From Sarcocystis neurona (lineage: Eukaryota; Apicomplexa; Conoidasida; Eucoccidiorida; Sarcocystidae), in assembly GCA_000727475.1 (NCBI GenBank), contig KL647333.1, positions 154,319 to 218,318 on the forward strand: 64,000 bases of DNA, in the 5' to 3' direction. Below are positions 47,599 to 58,848 of this stretch, piece by piece (position 1 is the first letter of the stretch; every line of letters begins with the position of its first letter). The position numbers were made by a program, and so were the translations under genes. The notes beneath the pieces were generated by a model, which was not told the DNA's origin, ran no database searches, and was given only the letters and a program-made list of their open reading frames with translations.

Positions 47599-50500
47599 CT
47601 CGCTAAAAGTGATAAAGGAGCCCGGAGCTATCGCGCCATCACCTAGCAAAACAACTTCTTCAGCTGTCACCTCGGGTCGCCAAAACGTAACTATTTGCAG
47701 TGCACCGTCTTTATGGCTTTTCAGTGTCGGAGTCTCGTAGCTACCCAAATTTTTCTGAATTTTGCAGCTGAAGAACTCGACATCTTTCCCCGTTGCCTCT
47801 ACACATCTGCCTGCGAATCTCACGTGGTCCTACGCGTTGTGATGTGGCAACATGTCGACATCACACATCGGCGATAACACCAAATTTGAAGCTATGGTGG
47901 GTCTTTTGCCCTATTCACAATTTTTTCTTACTGTTCTTCCAAAGGCAACTATCCTTCCAAACTTCAATAATTTTAACCAGCCGTACATCTTCGTAATGCA
48001 GTTGGACGTCGCAGGGTTTCTCTGCACGCTGTGAAGCTGTTCAGCTGTCTTCACACGTATAGCGTCTCCGAGCAGGTAATAACGCGGGTTTCCTAGGGTC
48101 TGTTCCTCTCTCCGGGTTAGGAAATCTCAGCACAAATGACGCGCTTAAGGGCTAGACACACCGCGACAGACGCTCGCTGACATGCCTCTGCATTCCACCA
48201 CGCTAAGGGTTTTAGCTGTTGAGTGTCTACAGTCTCCCTTGCTAACAACGTAGAATGCTCCTTTCATATAAAACTCCTGTTATTGCCAGAACGCGAGGCT
48301 GCGACGTTATACGTCTGTGGTCTCGCTTGAGCATCCGACAAGAGACACAGTCCGCTTCCATAGCAATGGTAGAACACGCTTGCTGCGCTGGAAAGGTGGT
48401 CCTCATTACCTCCAGCACGCAACGTCAAGGATGAAGCCGAGAACCTTTCCATTACCGTCTGACTTCCTGCCAGCATCCGTGTAACTCAAGAGAACAATAC
48501 ATTCCGCACCTAGTTGGAAATATAAACTTATCATTTTCTGCTTCCTCTTTATCATTTCCAGCATCGGCGCGTAGGGCACTCGTGAGTGTCGCCTTTATGA
48601 ACCCTCCTCTACGCGGCGGACGCCCGACACTAACAACAATTCCAAAGCTTCTTCACTGACTCCTTCCTTTCCACAAACCAACCGTGTCACTTCGCTATTC
48701 ATTGTTGTGCCTCCATAAGCCTCAAGAGACACAGTTGCAGGATAGATAACCTTTTTCTGTGGATGTGGCACCTTCAGCCTTATCATGCGTGTCGCACTGG
48801 TGACACTGTGTCTACTAAGAATTTAGGATATGAGCTAGGTTTGGGACGTCGTCGTGATTATCTGCAAATAGGCACCTGAGACGCGTTGTTTCAAAGAAGC
48901 CCCTGACTTTCTAACTCTAGGATATCTGACGCATGAAGGATTTGATAAATGCGTGTAACACCTTGTACAAGCTCGCACTACAACAAAACGACACGATGGT
49001 GAACTGCCTCTCACAAGTCCCCCGATGGCACAACTTCTCTGCACTGTTGTCCACGTGTCGTAGTGCCGACTGCTGTGCGAGTCCAAGCCAACCTCAGAGT
49101 GGCTGGCTAGTCGAGTAAGTATTTGCTGTGCAGGTTGAGTGCTCCTATCCCTCTACGTCTTGCCTTGGAAGCATCTGAACTCTCCGGTTGGTGAGGCCGA
49201 TGATGATGCAGGAAAATACAGTCCTACGCAGCAACGAAGAGGTTGGAAATAGTTCTGTTGTTCAACAGATCCTTCGTCACAAGCTAGGGAGACTGATTAG
49301 ATACTCTTGGTCAAAGATTCATGGCAAAAGTGCCGTCCTTGGAAACCTCCGAAGTGCACAAACCTGGCCGTGTCATCCCTGGATTCTCATAATGCTATAA
49401 TCATGTTTTACCCGTCTCAACGTATAATATTTGTTGTCTTCTTATTTGAGCCTGCCCGTTTCCTGTGTGTGTCATAAGCCTGATAGCAGGTCGAATGTAG
49501 TTGTAATTACTTTCGGGAGCTTGGCGTGAGGCATCGCCTCGAATCAAATGTAGAGAAGACTCTCCCAGTGTTGTGCACCATTGTGGCAAAGAGAATAACA
49601 GTGCCCTCCAAATTTAGGCTGGCATGTGTTTCAGCTCCAATAGCGGTATACTCAATTTTCTCACCCTGTACTGCTGTGACCGGGGCATAATGGAGAAGTC
49701 AGTGAGCCGTGCCGCATTCCATTTCCCGCTGTAGCAGCGTGTGCAGCTGCTACACCCTTCACCTTTATTCTAGGACTTGTGAGTTACAAGAGACGAACAT
49801 ACTGTTTTCAAAGCCCTTCGGCCACTGGTGTCTTATCCGCGGCCTGTCCGTCACACTGTTTCAACGTGCCGGCGCTCGATCTGCGGCTTGTCCCCACGTG
49901 CACCACATTGCATATCATCTCCACACTGGTGTCTCTGCTCAAATTCTCAGGGACAGTGCGGCACTCTTTTCGGCACAGGGCCATTTCGTAGACTACCTTA
50001 TTTTTCCAACGCTCCCAGTTGCCTGCATTCGCGTCTTCTTTCGGTAGAATCGCTTAGACGTGATCTGCAAGGCTTTTCCTAACCGATCGTCCTCGGGTAC
50101 TGCCGATTATCGTCGTCGCGCATGCCGTGTCTCTTGTACTAGAACGGCTGTGGAATAATGGGACTGCGCAAACCCTGTCCTTGGCCAGTACAAGCGAAAC
50201 TACTGCAGTCGAAAGACGTCCTTACGCTCTGACGGGTATCCCAGTACAAATGAAGCGTCAAGTATACGTTTCCCGATAATGGTCTGGCAAAGTGGCTTAC
50301 ACTAAGCGCTCCCAAGGCAGCCGCCAGTGACAGGGAAAAAACTGGGGCCACGACCCACCAAGGACATATGACAGGGAACACATTATACAAGCGCATTACC
50401 ACACATCAGAAACAAAGTGTGTGAACCACCCAGACGTGCTGGGAAGCTTTTTTCCGTTTTGCATGTGCAAAGCTTCTAGGACGTCTTGGGATTACATTTC

Positions 50501-50800
50501 ACTGCTGTGCCCTCGACACCGGATGGCACCGCAGGCGTGCAGATCATCAAAAACAAGACTGCCGCTACTTTCGTATTCGCACATTACGCAGACTCTTGGT
50601 GCTGAATGTTCGTGCACTCATCTATGCGTGTGTGGGTGTAGACTGTAAACTCCTCGCCCAAATCGCGTGAAAGATCATGAGCTAGATGTCTTGTTTCCCT
50701 ATTCCAAGCGCGTCCCCTTTACAGTCACACGCAAAAATATTCTTCCGCCAAATATGCTGGCCCAGTATTATGAATGACGTGCACGGTCTATCTGCTGCAG
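47599..50800. other. Stretch with several unsupported frames
   Basis: Frames at 47852-48034, 49709-50047 and 50421-50648 (plus) and 48264-48476 and 48835-49086 (minus) are open for 60-112 codons. The 49709 frame ends in a strand-rich LIFPTLPVACIRVFF followed by a possible GTAGAA donor. None has a good acceptor. No repeats were noticed. Confidence 0.35.
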
Positions 50801-51027
50801 CCGATTATTACACTTCGTTTCGCTGTCACAAAACTGCGGTAACAGTAGTAGCTTTCGTGCATACGATAGTACTGCGCAAACGCACACTAACAGGACAATC
50901 TGAAGTCAACAGCACGAGTGTGAAGTTTTCATGGAACAAAGCTGTGCGATTGACAATGCGGGTCCCTCTTCTCTTTTCGATCCCATATGGTGTGAAATAT
51001 TTGGCCGCTTACGACTACGTTGATTGA
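50801..51027 (+). CDS. Candidate exon, SRS domain-junction look
   Basis: The acceptor ATCTGCTGCAG ends at 50800. The frame has two leading bases and is open for about 74 codons to TGA. It reads FRCHKTAVTVVAF, a linker, then SEVNSTSVKFSWNKAVRLTM. The first part looks like the closing Cys-x-x-x-Ala-Val-x-Val strand of one domain and the second like the opening strands of another, as in 18337-18549. A donor is not obvious (weak GT after LTMR). The phase-0 alternative stops within 14 codons. Confidence 0.3.
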
Positions 51028-51210
51028 CATATTTTTCCTCCTTTTTTCATTCGAAAACACAAACTGCAATGGTTTGTGTCCCGTTTAACTTTTAGGTGCC
51101 GATTTGACGTCAGACTGCTCCGTCACAGCTGGCGAGAGCCAGTGTGCCACGACACACCTTCTACCGCCTTGCCTTCCATAAGAAAATGAAACAAGCCTTT
51201 TCCATTACAG

Positions 51211-51387
51211 ATGGTTTATGACGTTGGTTCACACGCGTTGCTCAAAAGCGGTTGTATAAGCGCTTGTTCTAGTGTCACCCCTGCCTCCGACCGTTGCGGC
51301 ACACAACACACGCTGCCGCTGCACTCCAAGGGACAGTTGCACTGGAAGCTGAATCCTGTGCGTGCTCGATCTGACGTGTTGTACTGG
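51211..51387 (+). CDS. Candidate internal exon with both splice sites
   Basis: The acceptor TTTTCCATTACAG ends at 51210 and the GTAAGC donor begins at 51388; the 59-codon frame is phase 0 at both ends. It has four cysteines (SGCISAC, DRCGTQ) and strands THTLPLHSKGQLHWKL-type, closing on SDVLYW (the first residues of that strand are TQHTLPLH). A minus-strand frame (51216-51566) also reads well, with paired cysteines, so strand is not certain; the splice sites favour plus. It lies about 180 bases after the previous candidate. Confidence 0.36.
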
Positions 51388-54155
51388 GTAAGCTCCGGAA
51401 CTGCAATCGGCAATATCACTGTCGCGCAACTCTCCTGTCCTCTTATTCTAAAATGCTTAAGGACCAGAATGACCAAATGATCGGCGCTAGCATCTGCATA
51501 TTCGATTGCTGTGGCTTCAGTCGACCACCTCCCAGCGAATCCGCAGTACCGTAGTGGCATTTTCATTTGTCTTCAGTACACCTGTACATCTGGGCCTGTT
51601 CGGTTTTGCCTCCTGTTGTATACGTAATTGTGACCCGGTGCATCTACGATGACATAAGTCCTGGTACAAATTTCCTCCAGCCGAAACAGATTTTGAATGA
51701 GCTCGGCCTTCAGTGGTCTCCGCGGGTATCCTGTTTTGTCTTGTGTTAGTGTCGCCCTATATTTTCCGCGTTTGTTTGTACCAATTTCAATCACACATCG
51801 AGACTAGTGTCCGTTCGCCCGCAACAGGATGGGAACCTTCCGCCTCGAGGAGCAGTGAAGCGCAGTGAGACTTAAACACGCAAGGACGCCAGCTGAGACA
51901 CTGCTACTCCTGCGGCGTTGCTCTGCAACTGCTGAGTGGCAACGCACGGAAGCGAGCTTGAATAGGCAACTACACATGACCAGCTGAGTTTGCGACTAAA
52001 CCGACCACCGGAACTCACTAAATAAAGCGCACGAATGTACCAGGTAATTAGGACATTTGTTGTTCTCGAACTTCCCCTCGGCGCCGCGAGTCCACAACGC
52101 CAGCACAGTACATAGCATTTCTGCATTCCACAAGGTCAGAGAAGAATCAACGTCCGAGCACCCCTTCTTATGCGGACTGTATACATTTTGCTCCGTTCAA
52201 GCACAGATGGAGCTTGCGGCTGCTTCCTTTCGAAAATTACGATCTGGCGACTTCCCAGACATCCCTCGCTGCATACCAGCCCTCTCTCGTCTGTCTGAGG
52301 TATTCGTACGCAGTACACGTTTGCCCTTCCAACGGAAACGCCGACATGCTGTGTGCCCTCAGAAAATCATTTACCCTGTTCTCGGTTCACCCAACACTAC
52401 GGGTTGGCACGTGAGACTTTCTGTGCGGCTTATTTGCTCAGATACAAGAAAAAGACTTCGTCCCGCTTGGTCTGTTAGGCGTTCATGCTTACAAAGCCGT
52501 CTCGAATGCCCGCAGTGACCCCACGGGTGCCTTTCGTGTGCCTCCCTTTCTGTTACGCCGACTGACAGAGTAGGCGTCGGAGTTACCGGCCTCTGGCGCA
52601 AGAGCCGAGTGCGCTTCAGTGTCTGCACGTTTGCACTGTGTTGTGCAGAGGTTAGCGGTCGATCTTCGGTGGTGACCTGGCTTGTCGATTCGCAGCGCCA
52701 ACACCAAGCACTTGTACGTGTGGTCGTGTTGGTTTGCCTCAAAGATCACTCTGGCGTACTGAGAGTCGAAGAGCGATAAAGCTTGATTTCCTACGCTGTA
52801 CCCAGAACAACTGACTAAAAATATGATGTGTCCCTCCTGGTGACCTCTGCGTAATATGACAGTCAATGCTCCACCGAATCTACGGCAAAGACAAAGAAAG
52901 TTACAAAGCGGGTATGTCCTCAGTACTCCAGCAGAACCTCAACCGTACAGCTACGTTACTGGGTAAACCGCAAGGCGAGCCACTGTCAGGCAATCCTGAG
53001 CCTGCAGCTGCTGTTCTTTTCCCGCTTCTTGCCCGTGTTTAACGTACAACTGAAATCCCTTGAATGAATCTTCAGCAGCAGGCACAACGTCTTATAGTGC
53101 TCCCCCGGTCTCACGTTCTTCCTTGTAAGCCGACGCAAATGAAGTCCTTGTCCATGGTGTACCGCCACGGTCGCTACTGCCATCTACGTCCCGCCTGCAT
53201 CACGTATGTGGAGAGTGAAGGACGCTGAAAACTGCCATTGGTGTGGTAGTGGAGTACGCAGACAGCTGCCGCAGCAAACCCAGAGTGTCTGCTTTTTAGT
53301 GTTGCGTTTTCCTCGATTTCTAGCAACTGTGTCTCCGCACCCATCTAGACCCAACAGAAGAGTAAATGCAAACATTTACGTGCATTCGTGTAGTTCCGTG
53401 TGCCCGCGCACGGATCCACAATTTATACAGACACTCTTGTAACGCTCTCTTTCTTTTCTCCCATGTTAGAGCTTCAACAAAGCTCACGCCCCGCTGCTTT
53501 TCCACAAGGCAGAAGACACATTCGTATGCGTACACCTGTGTAAATGTATGCCGCAGGATACACGTGTGCACGCGTGTGTGGGTGCTGACGCACTCCGGGT
53601 CAATTCGAGATTGCTTCATTCACGTGGCAGTATGTGTAGAGCTGATTTATCACCGCTGACTACGCCGGGACGAATTTATTCCAAATATTCTCTGCACCTG
53701 CCATAGAGTCACAACCTCCGGGTGTGACTCTCACCAACAATTTTTGATGTAGGAGGTTGAAGCATAAAAAAGTCGAACGCAGCTCCGCACCAATGCGAAG
53801 TACCTTTGAGGTTCCTATTTCGGAGATGTAACCCCTCTTGTGCTGTGTGGAATGCACTCCAGGAGAATGTTTCCCCTCTTTACGTCATCGTAACGAGTAT
53901 CCTGGTAGGGAACAAAGCTACCGCACTGCCTACTAAAGACCGGACATCCCGTTTCTTTCATCCGCTACGCACTGTCTTGCAGCGGCTCTACTAGCTTGGG
54001 AGACCCTTACGAGAAAAAAACACAATCCACCGGAAACACACGTGCTACTCCTCTGCCTACGAAAGTCTCTCCCATCTATACGCGCCGGCTTGCAGCGAAA
54101 GCTCCAACCGCTTGTGCGGTTTCTGCTACTTTACTACGAATAGCTTTTTGCGAAG
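51388..54155. other. Stretch with unsupported frames
   Basis: The longest is 52057-52518 (153 codons, plus), which overlaps another open plus frame with a CACGTGAGA-like possible donor near 52411. No start or acceptor decides between them. No repeats were seen. Confidence 0.35.
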
Positions 54156-54602
54156 GTGAAGACTTTTTCACACGGTTTCTCGCGTTTCCTATACCCTTGT
54201 GTCTTGCGTGTACAGCAGGCACACAAATTTGAACTGACACTTCAAATCTCAGATAGAGGGACGAGTGGCAACTACACACTCAGAAGGGGTGACCGCGGAA
54301 CAAAGGAACGATGCGCTCTGTGCTACACTATGCCGAACAGGGCTCACGAAATAGATGACAGTACCCGAAATCAGGCTACGCTTGAGAACTCCTGTGCCTC
54401 GTGTAGAGTGGATGGTCATGCCGTTCGATTTTACAGGCAAGTGGCGCCTCTCTCTCACGGACTGATTGCTTCGTTTCCCGCCAGTACCTGCGACCCACTT
54501 ACCACCCCAGACTCTACTTCCTCTCCCCAGTCTTGTACGTCCGCATTCAGTAAGATGCGCGTCGGATTGGGAGAGTTGCCAAAGCGCTGGCTTCATCCGT
54601 GA
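54156..54602 (+). CDS. Candidate exon within a 148-codon frame, SRS-like
   Basis: The frame ends in TGA at 54600-54602 and may really begin at an acceptor ending 54406 (CCTCGTGTAG). The last 65 residues read DGHAVRFYRQV, SFPASTCDPL, SPQSCTSAFSKM, then RVGLGELPKRW. A Cys, about ten Ser/Thr/Pro residues, a second Cys, then a strand and Leu-Pro-x-x-Trp is the arrangement of the central disulphide and W-containing loop of a SAG1-related domain. The first half of the frame has five further cysteines and could belong to it. A minus-strand frame of 115 codons overlaps. Confidence 0.3.
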   Translation: MKTFSHGFSRFLYPCVLRVQQAHKFELTLQISDRGTSGNYTLRRGDRGTKERCALCYTMPNRAHEIDDSTRNQATLENSCASCRVDGHAVRFYRQVAPLSHGLIASFPASTCDPLTTPDSTSSPQSCTSAFSKMRVGLGELPKRWLHP

Positions 54603-54677
54603 CCCCTACAACGCTAACAGCTCCTCTACGCCTCTTCAGAGTGCACAAGGGCAGGCGCTAACGCCCCACTTCTGCAG

Positions 54678-55019
54678 CAAAAGATAAATTGCCGGACAAC
54701 ATCAGTGTCCGTCAACCATAGTCTCACGATGTGGTCATTCGACCTTGCGAACACGTGCGTTGGCGGATACGCGGTTCAGCACTATCCTTCGTCTGCAGAT
54801 CTCAATACGGCGCAGCACAGCAACTCGTGCTTCAACGGCTTCTTAGCAGCAGACTCCATGGCGCCGAGCACTCCGGCCTGCAAGGGGATTTCTAAAGTAT
54901 TCAGCACCAAACTGTACAATTACGAGCCAACCCTCCCCGGGCTCGACCATTACTTCGAGCGTGCTTTGTTCCACGAGGCGCAAATCCGTCGCGACGTGTC
55001 TGGAGTAGGGTCTCTATAG
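54678..55019 (+). CDS. Candidate terminal exon, 113 residues
   Basis: The acceptor CACTTCTGCAG ends at 54677; phase 0, open to TAG at 55017-55019. It reads INCRTTSVSVNHSLTMWSFD, then NTCVGGYAV, a Ser-rich stretch with NSCFNGFL, then PACKGIS and a C-terminal half with YEPTLPGLDHYFERALF. Four cysteines are spaced 22, 29 and 21 residues apart. The C-terminal part is not beta-like and has no hydrophobic anchor tail, so if this is a surface antigen it is not GPI-anchored by this exon. The frame is open on plus only; no long minus frame competes. It follows the previous frame by 75 bases. Confidence 0.37.
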   Translation, partial: QKINCRTTSVSVNHSLTMWSFDLANTCVGGYAVQHYPSSADLNTAQHSNSCFNGFLAADSMAPSTPACKGISKVFSTKLYNYEPTLPGLDHYFERALFHEAQIRRDVSGVGSL

Positions 55020-55171
55020 CCGCTGCTATGCGAGTGTCAGGCTATATACTGCACAAGATACACCGAAAGTCGACCTGACGCATCCTCTTTCAAAGCAGCT
55101 CACAACTTACTCTGCCATTATCACTCAGCTTGCTTCGACGCACGTATCATAAGCGTTGTGCCCTCTAGCAG

Positions 55172-55364
55172 ATTGTGTGTTGCAACCACCCTCCAAAACA
55201 GCTTGCACTTGTTCGCCACCTGTTTCTCTTCACCGTGCGTCGTACATAGCGTATCCAACAGTGAAGCACAGTTTAGTTCTCAGCAGTTGCTGACTGTCGC
55301 TGCGTTCGACTACAACGCTTGTTCGCGTGTGTGGGTCTGGATCTTGTGCATTTGCGAATCACTG
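55172..55364 (+). CDS. Candidate internal exon, SRS-like
   Basis: The acceptor GTGCCCTCTAGCAG ends at 55171. The frame has one leading base and 64 codons to a GTAAAG donor at 55365. It opens CVATTLQNSLHLFATCFSSP, the same strand then Asn-Ser-Leu-x-Leu then Cys motif as in 20407-20583. A second strand and three more cysteines (YNACSRVWVWILCICESL) follow. The in-frame stop TAG lies just past the donor. Plus strand only. Confidence 0.37.
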
Positions 55365-56453
55365 GTAAAGTAGCAGCACCCACCTGAGTCTGCGTATTTC
55401 GTACCGTATGGATTCACGGGAGGAGCATCACCTGTGAGAGCCCACTTTCAACTATTTACCTACACAAGCTGCCAGAAGGTAGCGTGATTTTTTGAACAAC
55501 CGAATCGAGGGTGCGTTGAGAGGCACACACCGTTTTATTCTTCTGACCCTCAGCCACTGGCCAAGGGTCATGACGGTCTTTATACGACAGTCTTCACGGC
55601 GCAATTCCTTGACATTGAACACAAGCAAAAAAACTAAATGGCATCGTCGCCTTTGCTGGTTCGGACCAACGCCAAAGCTTCAATAAAACCTGATCCAATT
55701 TAAAGAGAGCCGGCTCCGCAAAAGCGGTGCGTGTTCTCAAGAAACACTTCTCCCTGTGCACTGCAGCAGGTTCCCTCCACTGTCCATCAACCAGATATTT
55801 CCGGCATCAGGTGGGTCCTTGCGCTAATCCTTCCATCTTTACGCGGCACCCTGAAATCGTGAATATTCTGTTATTCACCCCAACACCAATATTTGCCTGT
55901 CGGCTCCAGGATCAGGCGGACATATGGTCTTCCTCGCTTTCTTCGTGCCCTTCCTTACATTTTTGTCACTTCGGATGTCTTCTTCACCTTCCACAAAGAC
56001 TCCGTGTTTTTGTGAGTGATAACTTCAAAAATGGTGTCACAGAGACATACCGGCAGGCACACTTTTACAGCACCACAATGCCACAAACGTGGGTGTCTGC
56101 CTGACAGCAAGCGACACTCCGTGCTCCACAATAAGCAAGAGTCACTGAAGTCAGAAAGTGCTACATCGTAGGGAGACTCATATACTCAAAATAGGCTGTG
56201 TCTGTCTGTTGCAGCATTACAAAGTACCCTTGAGTTGACCTTCTCGGTACGTTTACCAGGTAACTCCATCGTTTAATGCCATTACATCGGCCAGATTCTC
56301 CGAGCTCCCTAGGTGGCCGATGCACCGCGTTCTACGCAGTTGAGTATCATTGACAGAATATCTCGCGGCCTTCTCCTCTTCCATTCAAACATGTTTTGGT
56401 GTATGAAGTCCTAACTTCACCCCACTGCATACGGTTTGCGCGCGCCTTTGCAG
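55365..56453. other. Stretch with one weak candidate
   Basis: At about 55727-55810 a frame reads KKHFSLCTAAGSLHCPSTRY and runs into a GTGGGT donor at 55811. It lacks a clear acceptor, so I do not list it as an exon. No repeats were noticed. Confidence 0.3.
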
Positions 56454-56654
56454 GAGCGAACACCGCGTCTCTACTTCAAGAAGCACCAGGTCAGTATACA
56501 ACTTACCCAAGCGCCTCTACAACATTGGAGACCATTTAGACACTTATGGCACTCCGAGAGTATGCAGCTTGGTGTAACAGTTCGCGGAAGACCGAGCACT
56601 TTGTGGCCCCCCCTACTGTACTCTCATCTCACGAAGTGTGTGCTGTGCCCCTGA
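56454..56654 (+). CDS. Candidate terminal exon, 66 residues
   Basis: A good acceptor (GCGCGCCTTTGCAG) ends at 56453 and the frame is open in phase 0 to TGA. It reads ERTPRLYFKKHQVSIQLTQA, then MQLGVTVRGRPSTL and ends SHLTKCVLCP. Two strand-like runs and a final Cys-x-x-Cys are visible. An SRS relation is possible but weak. Confidence 0.28.
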   Translation, partial: ERTPRLYFKKHQVSIQLTQAPLQHWRPFRHLWHSESMQLGVTVRGRPSTLWPPLLYSHLTKCVLCP

Positions 56655-57439
56655 GTCAGGGGCGAACATGTAAGCATTCCACGAGGCATTGCAGTTGAGC
56701 GTTTAGCCCTATCGCAAGAAGAAGATGTTGGAGTCTTAAGCATACGAGTGATGTGACAGTAGACTCTTCCTTTTTCCGCCACAGAGAACGTGCTCTCGAA
56801 ATACATGTTGTATTCACCTACTTGTTACTTGCGGCAGCCGTTCACACCGGGGCAGGGTCCAGTCGCTCTCGTCGGCCACGTTGCGCGGCAAAGCGTGGCT
56901 CCGCTGCGCAGCACGGCAGGCTTTGAGAACCGTTTCTGGCTGTGACTCTTTCTACAGACCAAAGCAATCATACTAGGCACGCGTCAGCTCTCCCCTTCAT
57001 CGCGGCCGCCACCACGCGACAGGCACGCACGCCACATACCAAACGTGAGGATATTTGGGACGCGGCAACGGAACGGACGCTGTGCTGCAAGCAGGGGTAG
57101 TGCACCTGTGTTTATGAAAACGCGTTTACTAGCGCATCCTCACCAATGGGGATGCGCTAGTCGTGGCCGCGCCTGTCGGATGCGTTAGTCTTCCTGTGTC
57201 ACCCGATCTTGACACGAAAGCATCGGTCAACACGTTTAGCCCTTTCGCCTTGTTGCACGTCAACAAAGAGAGCGCGCTGCAACAGTCGTCATTTACGAAC
57301 GGCTCTCACCCGCTCAAACACTTGCGTGGGCACATCAGTATTCTTGGGAGTAGCACTGAGCGCACCACACGACGGCTGACTCACATCTCCGAGGCCGCGT
57401 TCGCATCTAGAGAGCCGTCTGGCTTGAGTGCACCTTCAG
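56655..57439. other. Stretch containing a hairpin and an out-of-phase frame
   Basis: A perfect 12-bp inverted repeat lies at 57128-57161. Immediately after it, in plus orientation, a frame runs from 57163 to 57528 (121 codons) and overlaps the next candidate exon out of phase. It has no donor, so I do not list it separately. Confidence 0.4.
57128..57161. repeat. Perfect 12-bp inverted repeat, 10-base loop
   Basis: The arms are ACTAGCGCATCC (57128-57139) and GGATGCGCTAGT (57150-57161). No T-run follows. It lies in the gap before a candidate exon. Confidence 0.7.
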
Positions 57440-57907
57440 CGAGAGCTGGGATATGCCACACTCTTCACAGACGACGCTGCCGCGTTCGTCGGCGTGCATC
57501 GCCTTGGGCTCTGCTGTACTCGGAATAATGAACGGTCGCCACCATTCGGGAAAAGCCCCGACCGGTGGTGGCCCAAGCCGATAAGTTTTGCAGCTCTGTA
57601 TACGCCGCAAGCGCATGCATGGAGCCTCCCCCAGAGAACACCGCATCTAATAGTTTTGAAAGTTGCCTTCTATCCAGACGAGATTGAAGCGTTGTCCTAC
57701 ATGTTAGAAGTTGTCACGCATCCCAGTCGATCATCTTTACCTGCACGGCTGCCTGAACAGATCTACTTCCTACCTTGTTACTCTTTCAAACACGAGTTTG
57801 CATCGTCACTGTGTATGCAACGTTTGCATTCTAAGCGACTTCGCAGGCAGCCCGGAGGACAGAGATATCAGCGAGTCACGATACGTTTTCCCCTAGCTCC
57901 CCGCTGA
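57440..57907 (+). CDS. Candidate terminal exon, 155 residues, unknown
   Basis: An acceptor (GTGCACCTTCAG) ends at 57439 and the phase-0 frame runs 155 codons to TGA, one of the longest frames with an acceptor. It reads RELGYATLFTDDAAAFVGVH, then a Pro/Trp-rich region (SPDRWWPKPISF), then HLIVLKVAFYPDEIEALSYM, LEVVTHP and EQIYFLPCYSFKHEFASSL, ending in a basic tail. Four cysteines are unevenly placed. It does not match the SRS pattern clearly and I do not recognise a family. An overlapping plus frame (57163-57528) is open across its first 30 codons. Confidence 0.33.
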   Translation, partial: RELGYATLFTDDAAAFVGVHRLGLCCTRNNERSPPFGKSPDRWWPKPISFAALYTPQAHAWSLPQRTPHLIVLKVAFYPDEIEALSYMLEVVTHPSRSSLPARLPEQIYFLPCYSFKHEFASSLCMQRLHSKRLRRQPGGQRYQRVTIRFPLAPR

Positions 57908-58206
57908 TAACGCCAGTCGCGGGACTGTATGATTCTAAACTGTCCGTTAGTTACATAGGTGTCTGTTTCTGAAGAGACGTTTAACTCTGTGGACTCCATG
58001 TTAATTCCTTTCAACGCTTATTGCAGTGAAGCCGTCGCCGCAGGTAACCTCACTCCGCAGAGTGTCCAATGAATCGCCATTGACTCTCAACAATTTTTTT
58101 TGAGCCTACATCGTGACAGACGACTTCGGTTACCGCGCGACAGTTATACAGACTCAAGTGAAAAACAAAATGCTTCCCTGCTCTCCGTCTCCACCAACAC
58201 GGTCAA

Positions 58207-58482
58207 GTGGTGCTTTTCTGGAGCGAATTCAATTCCCCTTCCCTTTCAGTTGTTCCCCACTGTACGCAAGAACGGAGTACATGGCGATGCTTTGCTATGT
58301 TTCAGCGCTGCTACGCAGGCATCTTACTTGCCTGCACATATGCGTTTAACGAGTGTGCCTGTCCAGACGGAATAGTCCCCGCAGGCATCTTATTTTCCTG
58401 CACGTACGCCGCAAACGAATGTGCTGATCCAGACAGAACAGTCCCCACAGCGTGCAGTGAGCCATCGCACGGCAACATCTGA
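58207..58482 (+). CDS. Frame with an in-frame 22-residue tandem repeat
   Basis: The 91-codon frame contains two adjacent 22-residue units that begin AGILLACTYAFNECACPD and AGILFSCTYAANECADPD and both end in VP. The underlying DNA repeat is exactly 66 bases. Of the roughly 14 changed codon positions between the two copies, five are synonymous third-base changes, and both key cysteines are kept in each unit. That fits a translated cysteine-rich repeat. The minus strand is also open here, and no acceptor or donor was found. Product unknown; EGF-like spacing was considered but too few cysteines are present. Confidence 0.3.
   Translation: MVLFWSEFNSPSLSVVPHCTQERSTWRCFAMFQRCYAGILLACTYAFNECACPDGIVPAGILFSCTYAANECADPDRTVPTACSEPSHGNI
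58315..58446. repeat. 66-bp tandem duplication
   Basis: Copies at 58315-58380 and 58381-58446 both start GCAGGCATCTTA and end AGTCCCC; about 77-79% identical by hand count, with no indels. Confidence 0.85.
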
Positions 58483-58672
58483 TGTTTTTTCCAGCTTCAC
58501 GCTGAAAAAAAAAGTGGTCATATCTGATCACCGGCGGCCGATCGTATATTACGGCATGGGGTAGGACGCTGTCGCTGACCACAACCTGCAGGAAATTAAA
58601 TTACCTCAGCAGACTGAGGTCACAACTGTTCATTTATTAGTCGTGCAGTCTACAGCGTGCAGGGCAGTTCCT

Positions 58673-58848
58673 ATGTGTATGTGCTGCTCCACCGCGGGCA
58701 CCTGCACCCTAAGCGCGCTGTCTACCCTGCCTTTCCAGTGTGGAAGCGACTGGTCGTCAGTACTTGTTCCCACCAATTTGTGCAACTCCTTCGCGCACGG
58801 TGCACCAAGTTTGGCTAACACCGAGATGCAGGCCCCTTTGTTCAGAAC
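58673..58848 (+). CDS. Candidate exon with consensus donor, SRS-like
   Basis: The frame contains ATG at 58673 and reads MCMCCSTAGTCTLSALSTLP, then FQCGSDWSSVLVPTNLC and a Ser/Ala-rich end, meeting a consensus donor (AGAAC|GTGAGT) at 58849. The Leu-Ser-x-Leu strand followed by F-Q-C and then Val-Pro fits the first half of a SAG1-related domain. It may start at the ATG or at an acceptor near 58662-58667 (GTGCAGGGCAG). The minus strand is also open (58630-58821). The donor is one of the three best in the window. Confidence 0.36.

Noticed and set aside
51216..51566. Minus-strand frame opposite the 51211 exon with paired cysteines
   Set aside because: It reads like a Cys-rich segment, but the plus strand has both a clean acceptor and donor in matching phase.
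58207..58482. EGF-like domains in the 22-residue repeats
   Set aside because: Each unit has only two or three cysteines, too few for an EGF fold, and the spacing does not match.
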